Source: Bryobacteraceae bacterium
GTDB taxonomy: Bacteria > Acidobacteriota > Terriglobia > Bryobacterales > Bryobacteraceae
NCBI GenBank assembly: GCA_023384675.1
Contig: JAHDVK010000012.1
Coordinates: 62,001 to 126,000 of the forward strand
Reading direction: 5' to 3'
DNA length: 64,000 bases
Within the stretch, counting starts at the first letter, position 1; every line of letters starts with the position of its first letter. Both the position numbers and the translations under genes were made by a program. Below the pieces are notes generated by a model. The model was not told the origin of the DNA, searched no databases, and saw only the letters and a program-made list of their open reading frames with translations. This document shows positions 1 to 7,949 of the stretch, in pieces.

Positions 1-1453
1 GGCCGTCGATGAAAGTCTCCGCGAAATAGTCCGTCGCGCCGAACTGCAGCCGCAACGTCTGCCCGCCCCATTCCGGCGGCACGCGCAGCGTCCGTTTGTA
101 CCACCACTCCTTGTAGCTGACCCAGCCCGCCTCGCGGGAGTAGATCTGCTCCCGCGGCAGCCACTGCAAATGCGCCGAGCCCGGCACGCGCACCTTGCGC
201 CATTCCGACGACGGCCCCGCGCCTTTTTCGCCCCACGCAAGCTCCCATTCGCCGTCGAGCGAAATGGCTTGCGGCGCCCAGTGCGCCGGCAATTCCTGGA
301 TTTGCGCCACGGCTGGCTCACGCATGAGCCGCAGCGGTTGCAGGAATTCGATCTCGCCCTCGCGCGCCGCGCTCACTTCGACCAGCAGCGGATTGCGGAC
401 CCGGCGGTTTTCGGCGCGCGCCGCGAGCGCCGTGCGATGGCCGGCCCACTTCGTGAACAGCAGCGCGACTTCGCTTGCCGCTTTCGCGCTCTTCGCCTCG
501 AAGCGCGATGAGCAGGCCCCGGCCCACTCGAGCGTTTCGTCGAGCGCGGCCACGGCAAGCGCGCCGTAGTCCTCCGTGGCGTGATAGAAGACGAAGTGCC
601 CGCCCGCGGGCCTGGTCCATGGGCGCGCCTGGATTTCGTGGTCCGGCGGCTCGTTGCTGTCGGGGCCGGTGGGCCAGACGTATTCGTTGCCGTCCACGCA
701 GCGGTTGAACGGCCAGAAGGGCGTGGCGGCGACGCGGGCGAACCGGAACCCGCGCGGGGCTTTCCAGCGCACAACGGGCGAGTCCGCATCCAGCGACAGC
801 TCCGTGACGCCGCGCTCGCCGCGCAGCGTGAGCCGGGCGGTGAGCGGGGTCGACTCCATTTCGACCTTCTGAATCGCGCCCAGGCCGCCCAGCGGCTCCC
901 AGCCTTCGTTCGGCCCCGGCACGGGCGTCCCCGAGCGGTCCTTCATCACCGGCGAGGCATCGTACATGTCGTACTTATCCTTTTCGTCGGGCGTCCGCTC
1001 CACCAGGTTGAGCATGCGCGCCTCGCCGGCCTGCAGGTTGAACGCCTCCACGATGCGTCCCGTGCGGGGGTCCAGCACCAGCCGGATTATGTCGTTTTTC
1101 AGCTCAATCCGGCCCGATGACAACGTGTGCAATAACACTTTTTCGCGCATCCGGCCTTCGCGTTTGTCGCAGCACATGACGCGGTACTCGGCCACGCCCG
1201 CGCCCATCACCGAAACGGGAAACACGAGCCGCGCGCCCTCCACCACGGCGGGCAGTTCGCGGCCTTGTGAGTCCGCCACGCGGTAGCCTTCGCGGTGATT
1301 GCCAAGTTTGTCGAGCGGCACACGGACCAATTCGTTCGTCCGGCGCTCGATTCCGGTGGGTTCTTCGACGCGGATGGTCCACACCTCCGCGGCGGCGAAG
1401 GAGGCGCTGAGCGCGAGCGCGGGAATCAGGTTTCGATACACTGGTTTTCGCAT
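1..1453 (-). CDS. Secreted glycoside hydrolase family 2-like protein, C-terminus beyond window
   Basis: The reading frame stays open from the ATG at 1453 to the left edge (484 codons seen), so the C-terminus is missing. Residues 1-22 form a signal peptide (a basic MRKPVYRN start, then a hydrophobic stretch ending near FAAAEVW), so the product is exported. The middle resembles beta-sandwich regions of polysaccharide-processing enzymes. From about residue 410 it contains the pattern ISLDGEWELAW, then VRVPGSAHLQW and a KEWWYKRTLRVP segment, which is the classic sugar-binding N-domain of GH2 beta-galactosidases and beta-mannosidases. The catalytic barrel, if there is one, lies outside the window, so substrate and activity cannot be assigned. 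Its start codon overlaps the start codon of the divergent aminotransferase gene. Confidence 0.75.
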   Translation of the reverse strand, partial: MRKPVYRNLIPALALSASFAAAEVWTIRVEEPTGIERRTNELVRVPLDKLGNHREGYRVADSQGRELPAVVEGARLVFPVSVMGAGVAEYRVMCCDKREGRMREKVLLHTLSSGRIELKNDIIRLVLDPRTGRIVEAFNLQAGEARMLNLVERTPDEKDKYDMYDASPVMKDRSGTPVPGPNEGWEPLGGLGAIQKVEMESTPLTARLTLRGERGVTELSLDADSPVVRWKAPRGFRFARVAATPFWPFNRCVDGNEYVWPTGPDSNEPPDHEIQARPWTRPAGGHFVFYHATEDYGALAVAALDETLEWAGACSSRFEAKSAKAASEVALLFTKWAGHRTALAARAENRRVRNPLLVEVSAAREGEIEFLQPLRLMREPAVAQIQELPAHWAPQAISLDGEWELAWGEKGAGPSSEWRKVRVPGSAHLQWLPREQIYSREAGWVSYKEWWYKRTLRVPPEWGGQTLRLQFGATDYFAETFIDG

Positions 1454-2774
1454 GAGTAAGCTAGCAATCCTCGGCGGCGAAAAGGTTCGCCAGAAGCCGT
1501 TCAGCCCCTGGCCCCTGTATTCGGAGAACGACAAAGCGCGGGTGTTGGAAGTGCTGGAATCGCGGAATTGGGGCGGATATCCGTTCCCCAACCGGTTTGC
1601 CTCCGAATTCGCACAGAAGTTTGCAGACTATCACGGCGCCAAGTATGGCTGCACGGTGGTGAATGGAACGGTCTCGCTCACGGTGGCGCTGCGCGCGGCG
1701 GGAACGAAGTTCGGCGACGAAGTGATTCTGCCCGCCTACACCTGGGATGGCACGGCCACCGCGGTGCTCGACGCCGGCTGCGTGCCCATCTTCGCCGACG
1801 TCGATCCGGACACGTATTGCCTCGACATCGAGGATGTGCGCCGCAAAATCACGCCGCGGACGCGCGCCGTGATGCCGGTTCATCTCGCGATGCGCTTCGC
1901 CGACATGGACGCCCTGCTCGACCTGGCCCGCGAAAAGGATCTCATCGTCATCGAGGACGCCGCGCACGTCCACGGCGGCTTTTACAAGGGCCGCGGAGCC
2001 GGGTCGATGGGCGACGTGGGCAGCTTCTCGCTGCAGACATCCAAACTGATGACCTCCGGCGAAGGCGGCATCGTGATCACCTCGCGGCTCGATTGCTACG
2101 AGATGATTCAAAGCCTGGTGAACTGCGGACGCGCGTCGGAAACCGACCAGTACGGCAAGCGCCCGACGGGCTGCAACTACCGCCTGTCCGAATTTCAGGC
2201 CGCTGTGCTGCTCGGCCAGCTGGAGATGCTGCCCGAACTCACCGAACGCCGCATTCGCAACGCCGCGCGCCTGTCCGCGGCCCTGGCTCAGATTCCCGGC
2301 ATCCGCCCGCTGCCGGTGCAGGCGGCCCTGACCACCGAACCCATCTACTGCTACGTGTTCCAGTACCGCCCGAGCGAGCCGCCCTCGGAAGCGCCCGTCC
2401 AGCGGGACATGTTCGTGGCGGCGCTGGACGCCGAAGGCGTTCCCGCCGACGGCCGTTTTTACGATCCCGTTTACCGATCCGACCTGTTCCACGCCAGCCC
2501 GGCGGACTTCCCGCAGCTCGAACTCGGCCGCGAAGAACCGGTGGACTACCGCACGTTCCACTGTCCCGTCGCGGAACGCGCGGCCTACCACGAGAGCGTG
2601 TGGCTGCCGCAATTCGTGCTGCTGGGCGATGAGAACGACGTGGACGAGATCGCCCGCGCCGTCGAGAAAGTGGCCCGCAATCTGGCCGATCTTGAAAACG
2701 CCGATCCCAAGCTCGCCGCCCTCAAATCGATGAGCCGCGCCGAAAGGCCGAAGATCGAGAAGAGAAATTACTAA
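1452..2774 (+). CDS. DegT/DnrJ/EryC1/StrS-family PLP-dependent aminotransferase
   Basis: This 440-residue protein is a type I-fold PLP enzyme of the sugar/aminohydroxybenzoate aminotransferase family. The N-terminus LAILGGEKVR matches the family and supports the start at 1452 over upstream in-frame codons. The IEDAAH motif (Asp169) contacts the PLP pyridine nitrogen. The segment SFSLQTSKLMTSGEGG carries the Schiff-base lysine at 198; its 'SKLMTSGEGG' form is nearer to AHBA-synthase-like members than to the usual 'TKNLTTGEGG'. Family members transfer an amino group from glutamate or glutamine to a keto-sugar or cyclitol. There is no nucleotide-sugar pathway next to it, so the substrate is unknown. 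The gene diverges from the GH2-like gene, with a shared CATG at the starts. Confidence 0.88.
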   Translation: MSKLAILGGEKVRQKPFSPWPLYSENDKARVLEVLESRNWGGYPFPNRFASEFAQKFADYHGAKYGCTVVNGTVSLTVALRAAGTKFGDEVILPAYTWDGTATAVLDAGCVPIFADVDPDTYCLDIEDVRRKITPRTRAVMPVHLAMRFADMDALLDLAREKDLIVIEDAAHVHGGFYKGRGAGSMGDVGSFSLQTSKLMTSGEGGIVITSRLDCYEMIQSLVNCGRASETDQYGKRPTGCNYRLSEFQAAVLLGQLEMLPELTERRIRNAARLSAALAQIPGIRPLPVQAALTTEPIYCYVFQYRPSEPPSEAPVQRDMFVAALDAEGVPADGRFYDPVYRSDLFHASPADFPQLELGREEPVDYRTFHCPVAERAAYHESVWLPQFVLLGDENDVDEIARAVEKVARNLADLENADPKLAALKSMSRAERPKIEKRNY

Positions 2775-2789
2775 ACCGCCCGGTGGCAG

Positions 2790-2841
2790 AAGGCCCCGGG
2801 TGAAGCAACCCGCAGCGCGCGTTCAGATTCCTCGGGGCCTT
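2790..2841. terminator. Possible bidirectional hairpin between convergent genes
   Basis: AAGGCCCCG (2790-2798) and CGGGGCCTT (2833-2841) are a perfect 9-bp inverted repeat separated by 34 nt. They sit between the convergent aminotransferase and rhamnosidase genes, and the right arm overlaps the rhamnosidase stop codon. The loop is long and there is no clear T-run, so a terminator role is only plausible. Confidence 0.3.
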
Positions 2842-5377
2842 AGGGCTGCACGGCAATCGCCTCTCGCAGAACGACCGGCCCCGCGAGGCCAAAATCGCGC
2901 ACTGGCCAGCCTGATGCGTCGAACGGCTTGTAGTCGCTGTTGACGAAGTTGATGTCGTGGAAGTTGCGCCACGGCACCTTCTGCTGATCGAGATAGCGGA
3001 TGCGGTTGGCCGCCAGGCCGGTAACTTCGATCTCCAGCCGGTTGCCCCGCCGCTGCAGCGCGCTGGCATGCACGCGGTAGGGCGGTTCGATCAACGTGCC
3101 GAGATCCATTCCGTTGAGGCGAACACGGGCAGTTTCATGCACCGCACCGAGATCGAGATACCAGTCTCCGGCGGGCGCATCGAAGGTCGTCGAGTAGCGC
3201 GCCGTCCCGCCGAACCGCTCGCCCTCGGGGCCCGCGAATTTCGTCCAGGCTTGCGGTTGCGGGATCGTGGCGGCGGGCGGCAGCGAGGGGCCGCCCTCCA
3301 AGAATTCGACGCGCCAATCGCCGGTCAACGCCACGGTGCGCTCTCCGGCGTGGCGGTAGCTCCATGCCACCGCGTCCGCGGGCCGCGCCGGAAGCAGCCG
3401 CAGGAACAAGCTTGCCTGCGGTTCCATTTGCAGATAGACCGATGTGTCGCCGGCCTGGGTCCGCGCGGCTGCGAGACCCGCCGCGCCGGTCATGGGATCC
3501 ATCATAACGATGGCCCCGGCATTGTGCGCCAGAGGCACCCATCCCTCCAGACGGTGTGTGCCGCGATTCGCGAGAAAATACGAGCGAACCGAACCTTCCA
3601 CGCGCCGGATGAACTCTAGGCCTTCGTGGCTGGTGAGCGTCTCCCGTCGCACACCGGCCTCCGCCAGCGCGGCCTCGACGGGGCCGGTCAAGATGCGGCC
3701 GCGGCCGGCGGCCGCTGTTCGTACAGGACCTCGGGCCTCCGCGCTCCAACGGATTCCGCGAAGCAGGGCCTGGAGGCGGGCGCGCCGCTCGTCCAGCCGT
3801 CCCCAGCCAGGAATGTCCGCCGGCAGAGTGCCGGCGAAAATGACGGTTGCGCCCGCCGCAGCCAGTTTCGTCAGGCGCTCGAGCGTTTCCGGCGGCATGT
3901 ACCGCGTGGGCGGAACCAAAATTGCCCGGTAGCGCGCGCCGGGCGTCAGCAAACCCTGCGGACTTGGCTCCACCACATGCAGAAGGCGGTCCGAGACGAA
4001 GTCGAAGGTCCAGCCCCGGTCGTAGAGCGTCTGCGCGAATCGGCCGAACGGCTGATCCGTCAGCCACGCGCGGCTATGGACTGAGAAATAGATCTGCAGC
4101 CCGTCAGGTTCGTGCCAGACCTCATGCACCGGCCAATACAACAACAGATCGTTGTCGCTGGCGCCCAGTTGCAGCATGGCCTGGCTGCGGGAGATCCACG
4201 CATTCAGCACAGGCACGTCGCGCCAGATCGGGTTGCGCGAATTCATCTGGGTGGACGCATAGAAGAGCCAACCGGGCCATGGCGCATCGGCGGGAGAGTA
4301 GATCGAGCCGTGGTAAACCACATGGTTGACGCCCGACACGAACAACTGCTGGATGAGTTCCTTCATGTCCGCCAAGGTTTCCTGGAAATGCTCCTTCATC
4401 CACGTGCCGGTTTCGCTGGCCACCAGCCGGCGGCCCTGGATGTGCGCAGCCGAGGAAGCCAGTTTCGAGATGAGCGTGCTGCGGTCGTGGCGGAACATCT
4501 CCGTTTCGGGAATCTCGGCGAGCGCGTAGAGGTCGAGCAGGTTGCCGGGCGAACCGTGCGCCTGGTTCCGGGTCAGCAGCCGGCGCTCGCGCGCCCATCC
4601 CGCCCAGGGCGCGGTGAATTCGTCCACCAGCAGATCGGAGAGCGTTTCGCGGTAGTCCGCTTTGACACGCCGCGTCCTGTCATCGTCCGTCTTGCCGAAC
4701 AGCGCATCGAAGTGATCCTGCAAACGGTAGCCGCGGCGCTTCTCAAATTCCGCCAGCAGGTTTGGCGACCAGTTCGCCTGATACTCGAACGAATCGTGAT
4801 AGACGGCGCGCGGCATCGCCCCACTGTAAGCCCCGAGGGCGGTGTGGAACCGGCCCAGGTACTCCGTAACAGCCTCGCGGGAGAACGGGTTCAGCATGAA
4901 GCCCTCGCCGCCGGGCGCGGCCCGCTTCACCCGCATCGTCGGCCGCACACCCACCTCCCAGCCGTCTGGCGTCGGCTTCGGAACCACAACCATATTGGCG
5001 TTTTCCCGGCTGATATTAGGGCCGCCAAAACACCATCCGGAACCAAGCGTCATATCTGCATCCAGGCCCAGACGCCGGGCCTCCCGGACGGTGTGATCGA
5101 GCATCGACAGCCACTTCAGGCTCAAGTATTCGATCGTCCGGTCCTCGTACCCCTTTGCCCCATAGATCGGGATGATGTGGACGCCGCCCCAGCCGGCTTT
5201 CTGGAAGGTTTCGAGTTCGCGTGTGATGTTGCCACGATCCACCGCGCTTGCCATCCACCACCAGTAGCTCCAGGGCCGCGCCTCCGGGCCCCCGGCCGGC
5301 CAAGCAAGGGGATCGGCAGCACCGGCCATCCCAACTAGAGCAACAATTGCCAACACTAGAACGCAGACACGGATCAT
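2840..5377 (-). CDS. Glycoside hydrolase family 106 (alpha-L-rhamnosidase-like), secreted
   Basis: The 845-residue product begins with a signal peptide (about residues 1-20, cleaved near GMAGAADP). The next segment, RPWSYWWWMASAV followed by ITRELETFQKAGWGGVHII, is the hallmark start of GH106 proteins, where a (beta/alpha)8 catalytic domain is followed by beta-sandwich modules. The C-terminal DWYLDLGAVHETARVRLNG is a galactose-binding-like accessory fold. GH106 enzymes release terminal alpha-L-rhamnose from plant or microbial polysaccharides by inversion, which fits an organism that degrades complex glycans. A GAGGTAGG ribosome site precedes the ATG. The next gene upstream, murQ, is divergent. 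Activity on rhamnose is inferred from the family. Confidence 0.85.
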   Translation of the reverse strand: MIRVCVLVLAIVALVGMAGAADPLAWPAGGPEARPWSYWWWMASAVDRGNITRELETFQKAGWGGVHIIPIYGAKGYEDRTIEYLSLKWLSMLDHTVREARRLGLDADMTLGSGWCFGGPNISRENANMVVVPKPTPDGWEVGVRPTMRVKRAAPGGEGFMLNPFSREAVTEYLGRFHTALGAYSGAMPRAVYHDSFEYQANWSPNLLAEFEKRRGYRLQDHFDALFGKTDDDRTRRVKADYRETLSDLLVDEFTAPWAGWARERRLLTRNQAHGSPGNLLDLYALAEIPETEMFRHDRSTLISKLASSAAHIQGRRLVASETGTWMKEHFQETLADMKELIQQLFVSGVNHVVYHGSIYSPADAPWPGWLFYASTQMNSRNPIWRDVPVLNAWISRSQAMLQLGASDNDLLLYWPVHEVWHEPDGLQIYFSVHSRAWLTDQPFGRFAQTLYDRGWTFDFVSDRLLHVVEPSPQGLLTPGARYRAILVPPTRYMPPETLERLTKLAAAGATVIFAGTLPADIPGWGRLDERRARLQALLRGIRWSAEARGPVRTAAAGRGRILTGPVEAALAEAGVRRETLTSHEGLEFIRRVEGSVRSYFLANRGTHRLEGWVPLAHNAGAIVMMDPMTGAAGLAAARTQAGDTSVYLQMEPQASLFLRLLPARPADAVAWSYRHAGERTVALTGDWRVEFLEGGPSLPPAATIPQPQAWTKFAGPEGERFGGTARYSTTFDAPAGDWYLDLGAVHETARVRLNGMDLGTLIEPPYRVHASALQRRGNRLEIEVTGLAANRIRYLDQQKVPWRNFHDINFVNSDYKPFDASGWPVRDFGLAGPVVLREAIAVQP

Positions 5378-5431
5378 GGATACCTACCTCAGTTGCAGCG
5401 CCAGCCTCTCGCCCGGATCTGGCTGACTGGG

Positions 5432-5461
5432 ACTATACTGAGGCGGCCGCGCCGGACGCAA
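5432..5461 (-). promoter_or_regulatory. Candidate sigma-70-type promoter for the GH106 gene
   Basis: On the minus strand TTGCGT (5461-5456) is followed after 18 nt by TATAGT (5437-5432), about 55 nt upstream of the GH106 start. Spacing and hexamers fit a sigma-70 promoter. The same TATA segment reads TATACT on the plus strand (5434-5439), so it could also serve murQ, but no good -35 box is visible there. Confidence 0.35.
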
Positions 5462-5565
5462 GCCCGGCTCCGTCGTGCTGCGACCGCGGCGTGCGCGCAG
5501 AAGGGTTCCCCGGACGTCGTAAAATCAAGAAAGCCGACTTTTGGGAGAAGTCCTGATCAGCCACC

Positions 5566-6477
5566 ATGTCCGATCCACTTGACCTCGGTCATCTGCTCAC
5601 CGAGCAGCGAAACCCCGCAACCGTGGAGATCGACACGCTCTCCACCCTCGAGATGTGCCGGCTGATCAATGCGCAGGATGGCCAGGTGGCCGAGGCCGTC
5701 GGCCGGGCGTTGCCCCAGATCGCCGCGGCCATCGACGCGATCGCCGGGGGGCTTGCCGCCGGAGGGCGGCTTTTCTACCTGGGCGCGGGCACCAGTGGCC
5801 GCCTGGGCGTCCTGGATGCATCGGAGTGCCCGCCGACATTCAACGTGCCTCCCGGCTTGGTCGTTGGCATCATCGCCGGCGGGGACGCGGCGCTCCGGCA
5901 TTCCAGCGAGGGCGTGGAGGACTCCCCCGAGGCCGGAGTCCGCGATCTGCGCGAACACGGGTTTTCGCCCCGGGATGTGCTTTGCGGAATCGCGGCAAGC
6001 GGCCGCACCCCCTATGTCCTTGGGGCCGTCGGGGAGGCCAACCGCCTCGGGGCCATTACGATCGGCGTCGCCTGTTCGCCTGGCTCGCCACTCGCCCGGG
6101 ACGCCCGAATCGCCATCGAGCTTTTGACAGGGCCTGAGGTTGTCACTGGTTCCACGCGGCTTCGCGCCGGCACGGCAACAAAGCTGGTCCTCAATATGCT
6201 TTCGACGGGAGCCATGATCCGCTTGGGTTACGTTTATTCGAACCTCATGGTCAACGTCCAACCCTCGAATGAGAAACTGATCGACCGCGCCCAACGCATC
6301 CTGATGGAAGCGGCGGGTATTACGCGGACGGTTGCGGCGCGGCTGCTCGATGATTCTGGCGGGAATGTCCGCACCGCTCTCGTGATGGCCTGCCGCCAGG
6401 TCTCCCGTACCGAGGCCGAAGCTCTGTTGACGGCCTCCCAGGGTCGCGTCCGGGATGCCCTTACACTTGATCGATAG
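5566..6477 (+). CDS. murQ: N-acetylmuramic acid 6-phosphate etherase
   Basis: MurQ cleaves the D-lactyl ether of MurNAc-6-phosphate to give GlcNAc-6-phosphate and lactate in cytoplasmic peptidoglycan recycling. The 303-residue length is normal for the family. The N-terminal LLTEQRNPAT and the SIS-fold signature YLGAGTSGRLGVLDASECPP (residues 71-90, with the catalytic Glu at about 87) are diagnostic. The C-terminal helical region contains the usual NVRTALVMA segment. No MurNAc transporter or kinase (anmK, amgK) is next to it. A rhodanese gene follows 9 nt downstream and is probably co-transcribed. Confidence 0.95.
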   Translation: MSDPLDLGHLLTEQRNPATVEIDTLSTLEMCRLINAQDGQVAEAVGRALPQIAAAIDAIAGGLAAGGRLFYLGAGTSGRLGVLDASECPPTFNVPPGLVVGIIAGGDAALRHSSEGVEDSPEAGVRDLREHGFSPRDVLCGIAASGRTPYVLGAVGEANRLGAITIGVACSPGSPLARDARIAIELLTGPEVVTGSTRLRAGTATKLVLNMLSTGAMIRLGYVYSNLMVNVQPSNEKLIDRAQRILMEAAGITRTVAARLLDDSGGNVRTALVMACRQVSRTEAEALLTASQGRVRDALTLDR

Positions 6478-6486
6478 GAGAACTCC

Positions 6487-6855
6487 ATGGATCATTCCGC
6501 CGAATTCCTTGCCTTGGTCGACGACGCCCGCACACGGGTTCGGGAGACCGATGTCGATGGCTACCTCAAGCTGCGGGAGAGCGGCGAACCGCATGTCCTG
6601 ATCGACGTGCGCGAAGAGAGCGAATTTGCCGCCGGCCACATTCCCGGCTCGCTCCACCTTGGGAAGGGCATCATTGAGCGGGATATCATCGCCAGGGTGC
6701 CCGACAAGAACGCGACACTGATTCTGTATTGTGGGGGCGGGTTCCGCAGCGTGCTTGCCGCGGATAATTTGCGCAAAATGGGCTATGCCAATCCGATATC
6801 GATGGATGGCGGCTGGCGCGCGTGGGAACAAGCGGGCCAGCCGGTGGAAACGTGA
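6487..6855 (+). CDS. Single-domain rhodanese-like sulfurtransferase
   Basis: This 122-residue protein is one rhodanese domain. It has the VLIDVREESEFAAGHIPGS segment (residues 37-55) and an active-site loop YCGGGFRS with the persulfide cysteine at 82. Single-domain rhodaneses carry sulfane sulfur in the cytoplasm for thiolation, cyanide or thiosulfate reactions. There is no signal peptide. A GATAGGAG ribosome site overlaps the murQ stop codon, so the pair should be translated from one message. The physiological sulfur donor cannot be read from the sequence. Confidence 0.88.
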   Translation: MDHSAEFLALVDDARTRVRETDVDGYLKLRESGEPHVLIDVREESEFAAGHIPGSLHLGKGIIERDIIARVPDKNATLILYCGGGFRSVLAADNLRKMGYANPISMDGGWRAWEQAGQPVET

Positions 6856-6862
6856 AGCGCCC

Positions 6863-7177
6863 TCAGAACTGCTTCAGCAGGAACTGAAACAGGCCCCAGC
6901 CGATCACTGCGAAGCAGAGCATCTCGACGATTCGTACGAAGAGGATAATCCGGTCGTTGAGAAACTCAAAGCGCAGAAGCAACCCGCTCACAACCGCCAC
7001 ATAGATGACGTACGGGTTCAGCACGAGCGGATACATGTGTAGAAAAACAACGAGCAAACCGTAGTACACGAGCGGCCAGTTGTTCTCCAGTTTCAGGCCG
7101 AAGCGATTAATCGCCAGCCAGACAGTCGCCACCGCGAGGGCGAACGTTAGCAGCAGGCCGGCGTTGGAAAGCTCCAT
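6863..7177 (-). CDS. Small integral membrane protein of unknown function
   Basis: The 104 residues are almost entirely hydrophobic, with four likely membrane segments (about 8-25, 35-50, 54-68 and 79-98) separated by short polar turns such as NRFGLKLENN and FEFLNDRI. It ends in LLKQF. No family is recognised. It converges on the rhodanese gene with only 7 nt between the stops and lies downstream of an outer-membrane-type protein gene on the opposite side of a 50-nt gap. The hydrophobic periodicity and lack of a competing frame support a real gene. Confidence 0.6.
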   Translation of the reverse strand: MELSNAGLLLTFALAVATVWLAINRFGLKLENNWPLVYYGLLVVFLHMYPLVLNPYVIYVAVVSGLLLRFEFLNDRIILFVRIVEMLCFAVIGWGLFQFLLKQF

Positions 7178-7227
7178 GGTTGCTCAGGTTTATTATCATA
7201 TCCCGGTTCATCCAGGACGCTAGACGC

Positions 7228-7875
7228 CTATTCCCAGACGTGAGTCAGGCTCACCATTGGGACGATGTCGAAGAACCAGCCGGAGAGAGTTCCCGTGATC
7301 GGGGTGATGACCTCCGTCGGGGCCTGCGTAAAATAGCCGCGGACTTCGGCCCTCAAGTGCGTACGCTTCGAGATCTCAAAGCGGACACCCGCGCCAGTGG
7401 TGATGAGAGGTTTCCACTCGCTTGTCCGGGTCAGTACGGCGATGTTCATCGTCGGCTGGAAGGCGACATCCGTGCCGGTGCCGCTGTATTGCTTCATGCC
7501 GCCGCCAACGAGAAAGAAGCCGCGTGTCTTGGAGCGGCGGTTGTGGGTGTAGATCAGCACGTCATAATGAACCGCCTGGGCCCGCCCGCTCAACTCGGAA
7601 CGGCCGCTCGCACCGGTCAACTCCATATCGTTCTTGAAGAAGGTATAGCGGATTTCGCCGCCTACCCGGTCGCCGATCTGCCCCAGCCATCCACTCGCTG
7701 CGAAGCCCGGCTTGAACTTCGCATCGACACTGCCAAACGGCCCGGAAATCGTGTTCGAATTATAGAACGATCCGCCGCCTCCGGCGCCCACTTCCCACTT
7801 CTGGCCAAGAGCCGGAGCCCCCGCCGCCAGCAGCAGTCCAAACGCCAGCATCGCTGTTTTGTTGAAACAATTCAT
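7228..7875 (-). CDS. Outer-membrane beta-barrel protein
   Basis: The product has 215 residues with a signal peptide (residues 1-24, cleaved near APALGQ). The mature part shows alternating amphipathic strands and glycine-rich turns (WEVGAGGGGSFYNSN, GGEIRYTFFKND, FFLVGGGMKQYSG, LRAEVRGYFT) and ends with the aromatic strand MVSLTHVWE. This is typical of 8-stranded OmpA/OmpW-like barrels. The role (structural, porin or adhesin) is unknown. It lies 74 nt downstream of the TIGR03437 propeller gene on the same strand and may share its message. Confidence 0.75.
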   Translation of the reverse strand: MNCFNKTAMLAFGLLLAAGAPALGQKWEVGAGGGGSFYNSNTISGPFGSVDAKFKPGFAASGWLGQIGDRVGGEIRYTFFKNDMELTGASGRSELSGRAQAVHYDVLIYTHNRRSKTRGFFLVGGGMKQYSGTGTDVAFQPTMNIAVLTRTSEWKPLITTGAGVRFEISKRTHLRAEVRGYFTQAPTEVITPITGTLSGWFFDIVPMVSLTHVWE

Positions 7876-7949
7876 GGCTTTTCTGTTTTACCTCATTCCG
7901 GTCTTCGAACAACGGTCCTTCTCTGCCGTTTCTGTTGGACGGAAGCCTG

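Noticed and set aside
1461-2612. 383-codon minus-strand frame opposite the aminotransferase
   Set aside because: Shadow of a gene with PLP-enzyme motifs.
4112-5338. 408-codon plus-strand frame opposite the GH106 gene
   Set aside because: Antisense to a clear GH106 coding region; no ribosome site or family signature.
5557-6831. 424-codon minus-strand frame over murQ and the rhodanese gene
   Set aside because: It is antisense to two well-identified genes, has no recognisable domain, and Arg/Ala/Gly-rich composition typical of GC-rich shadow frames.
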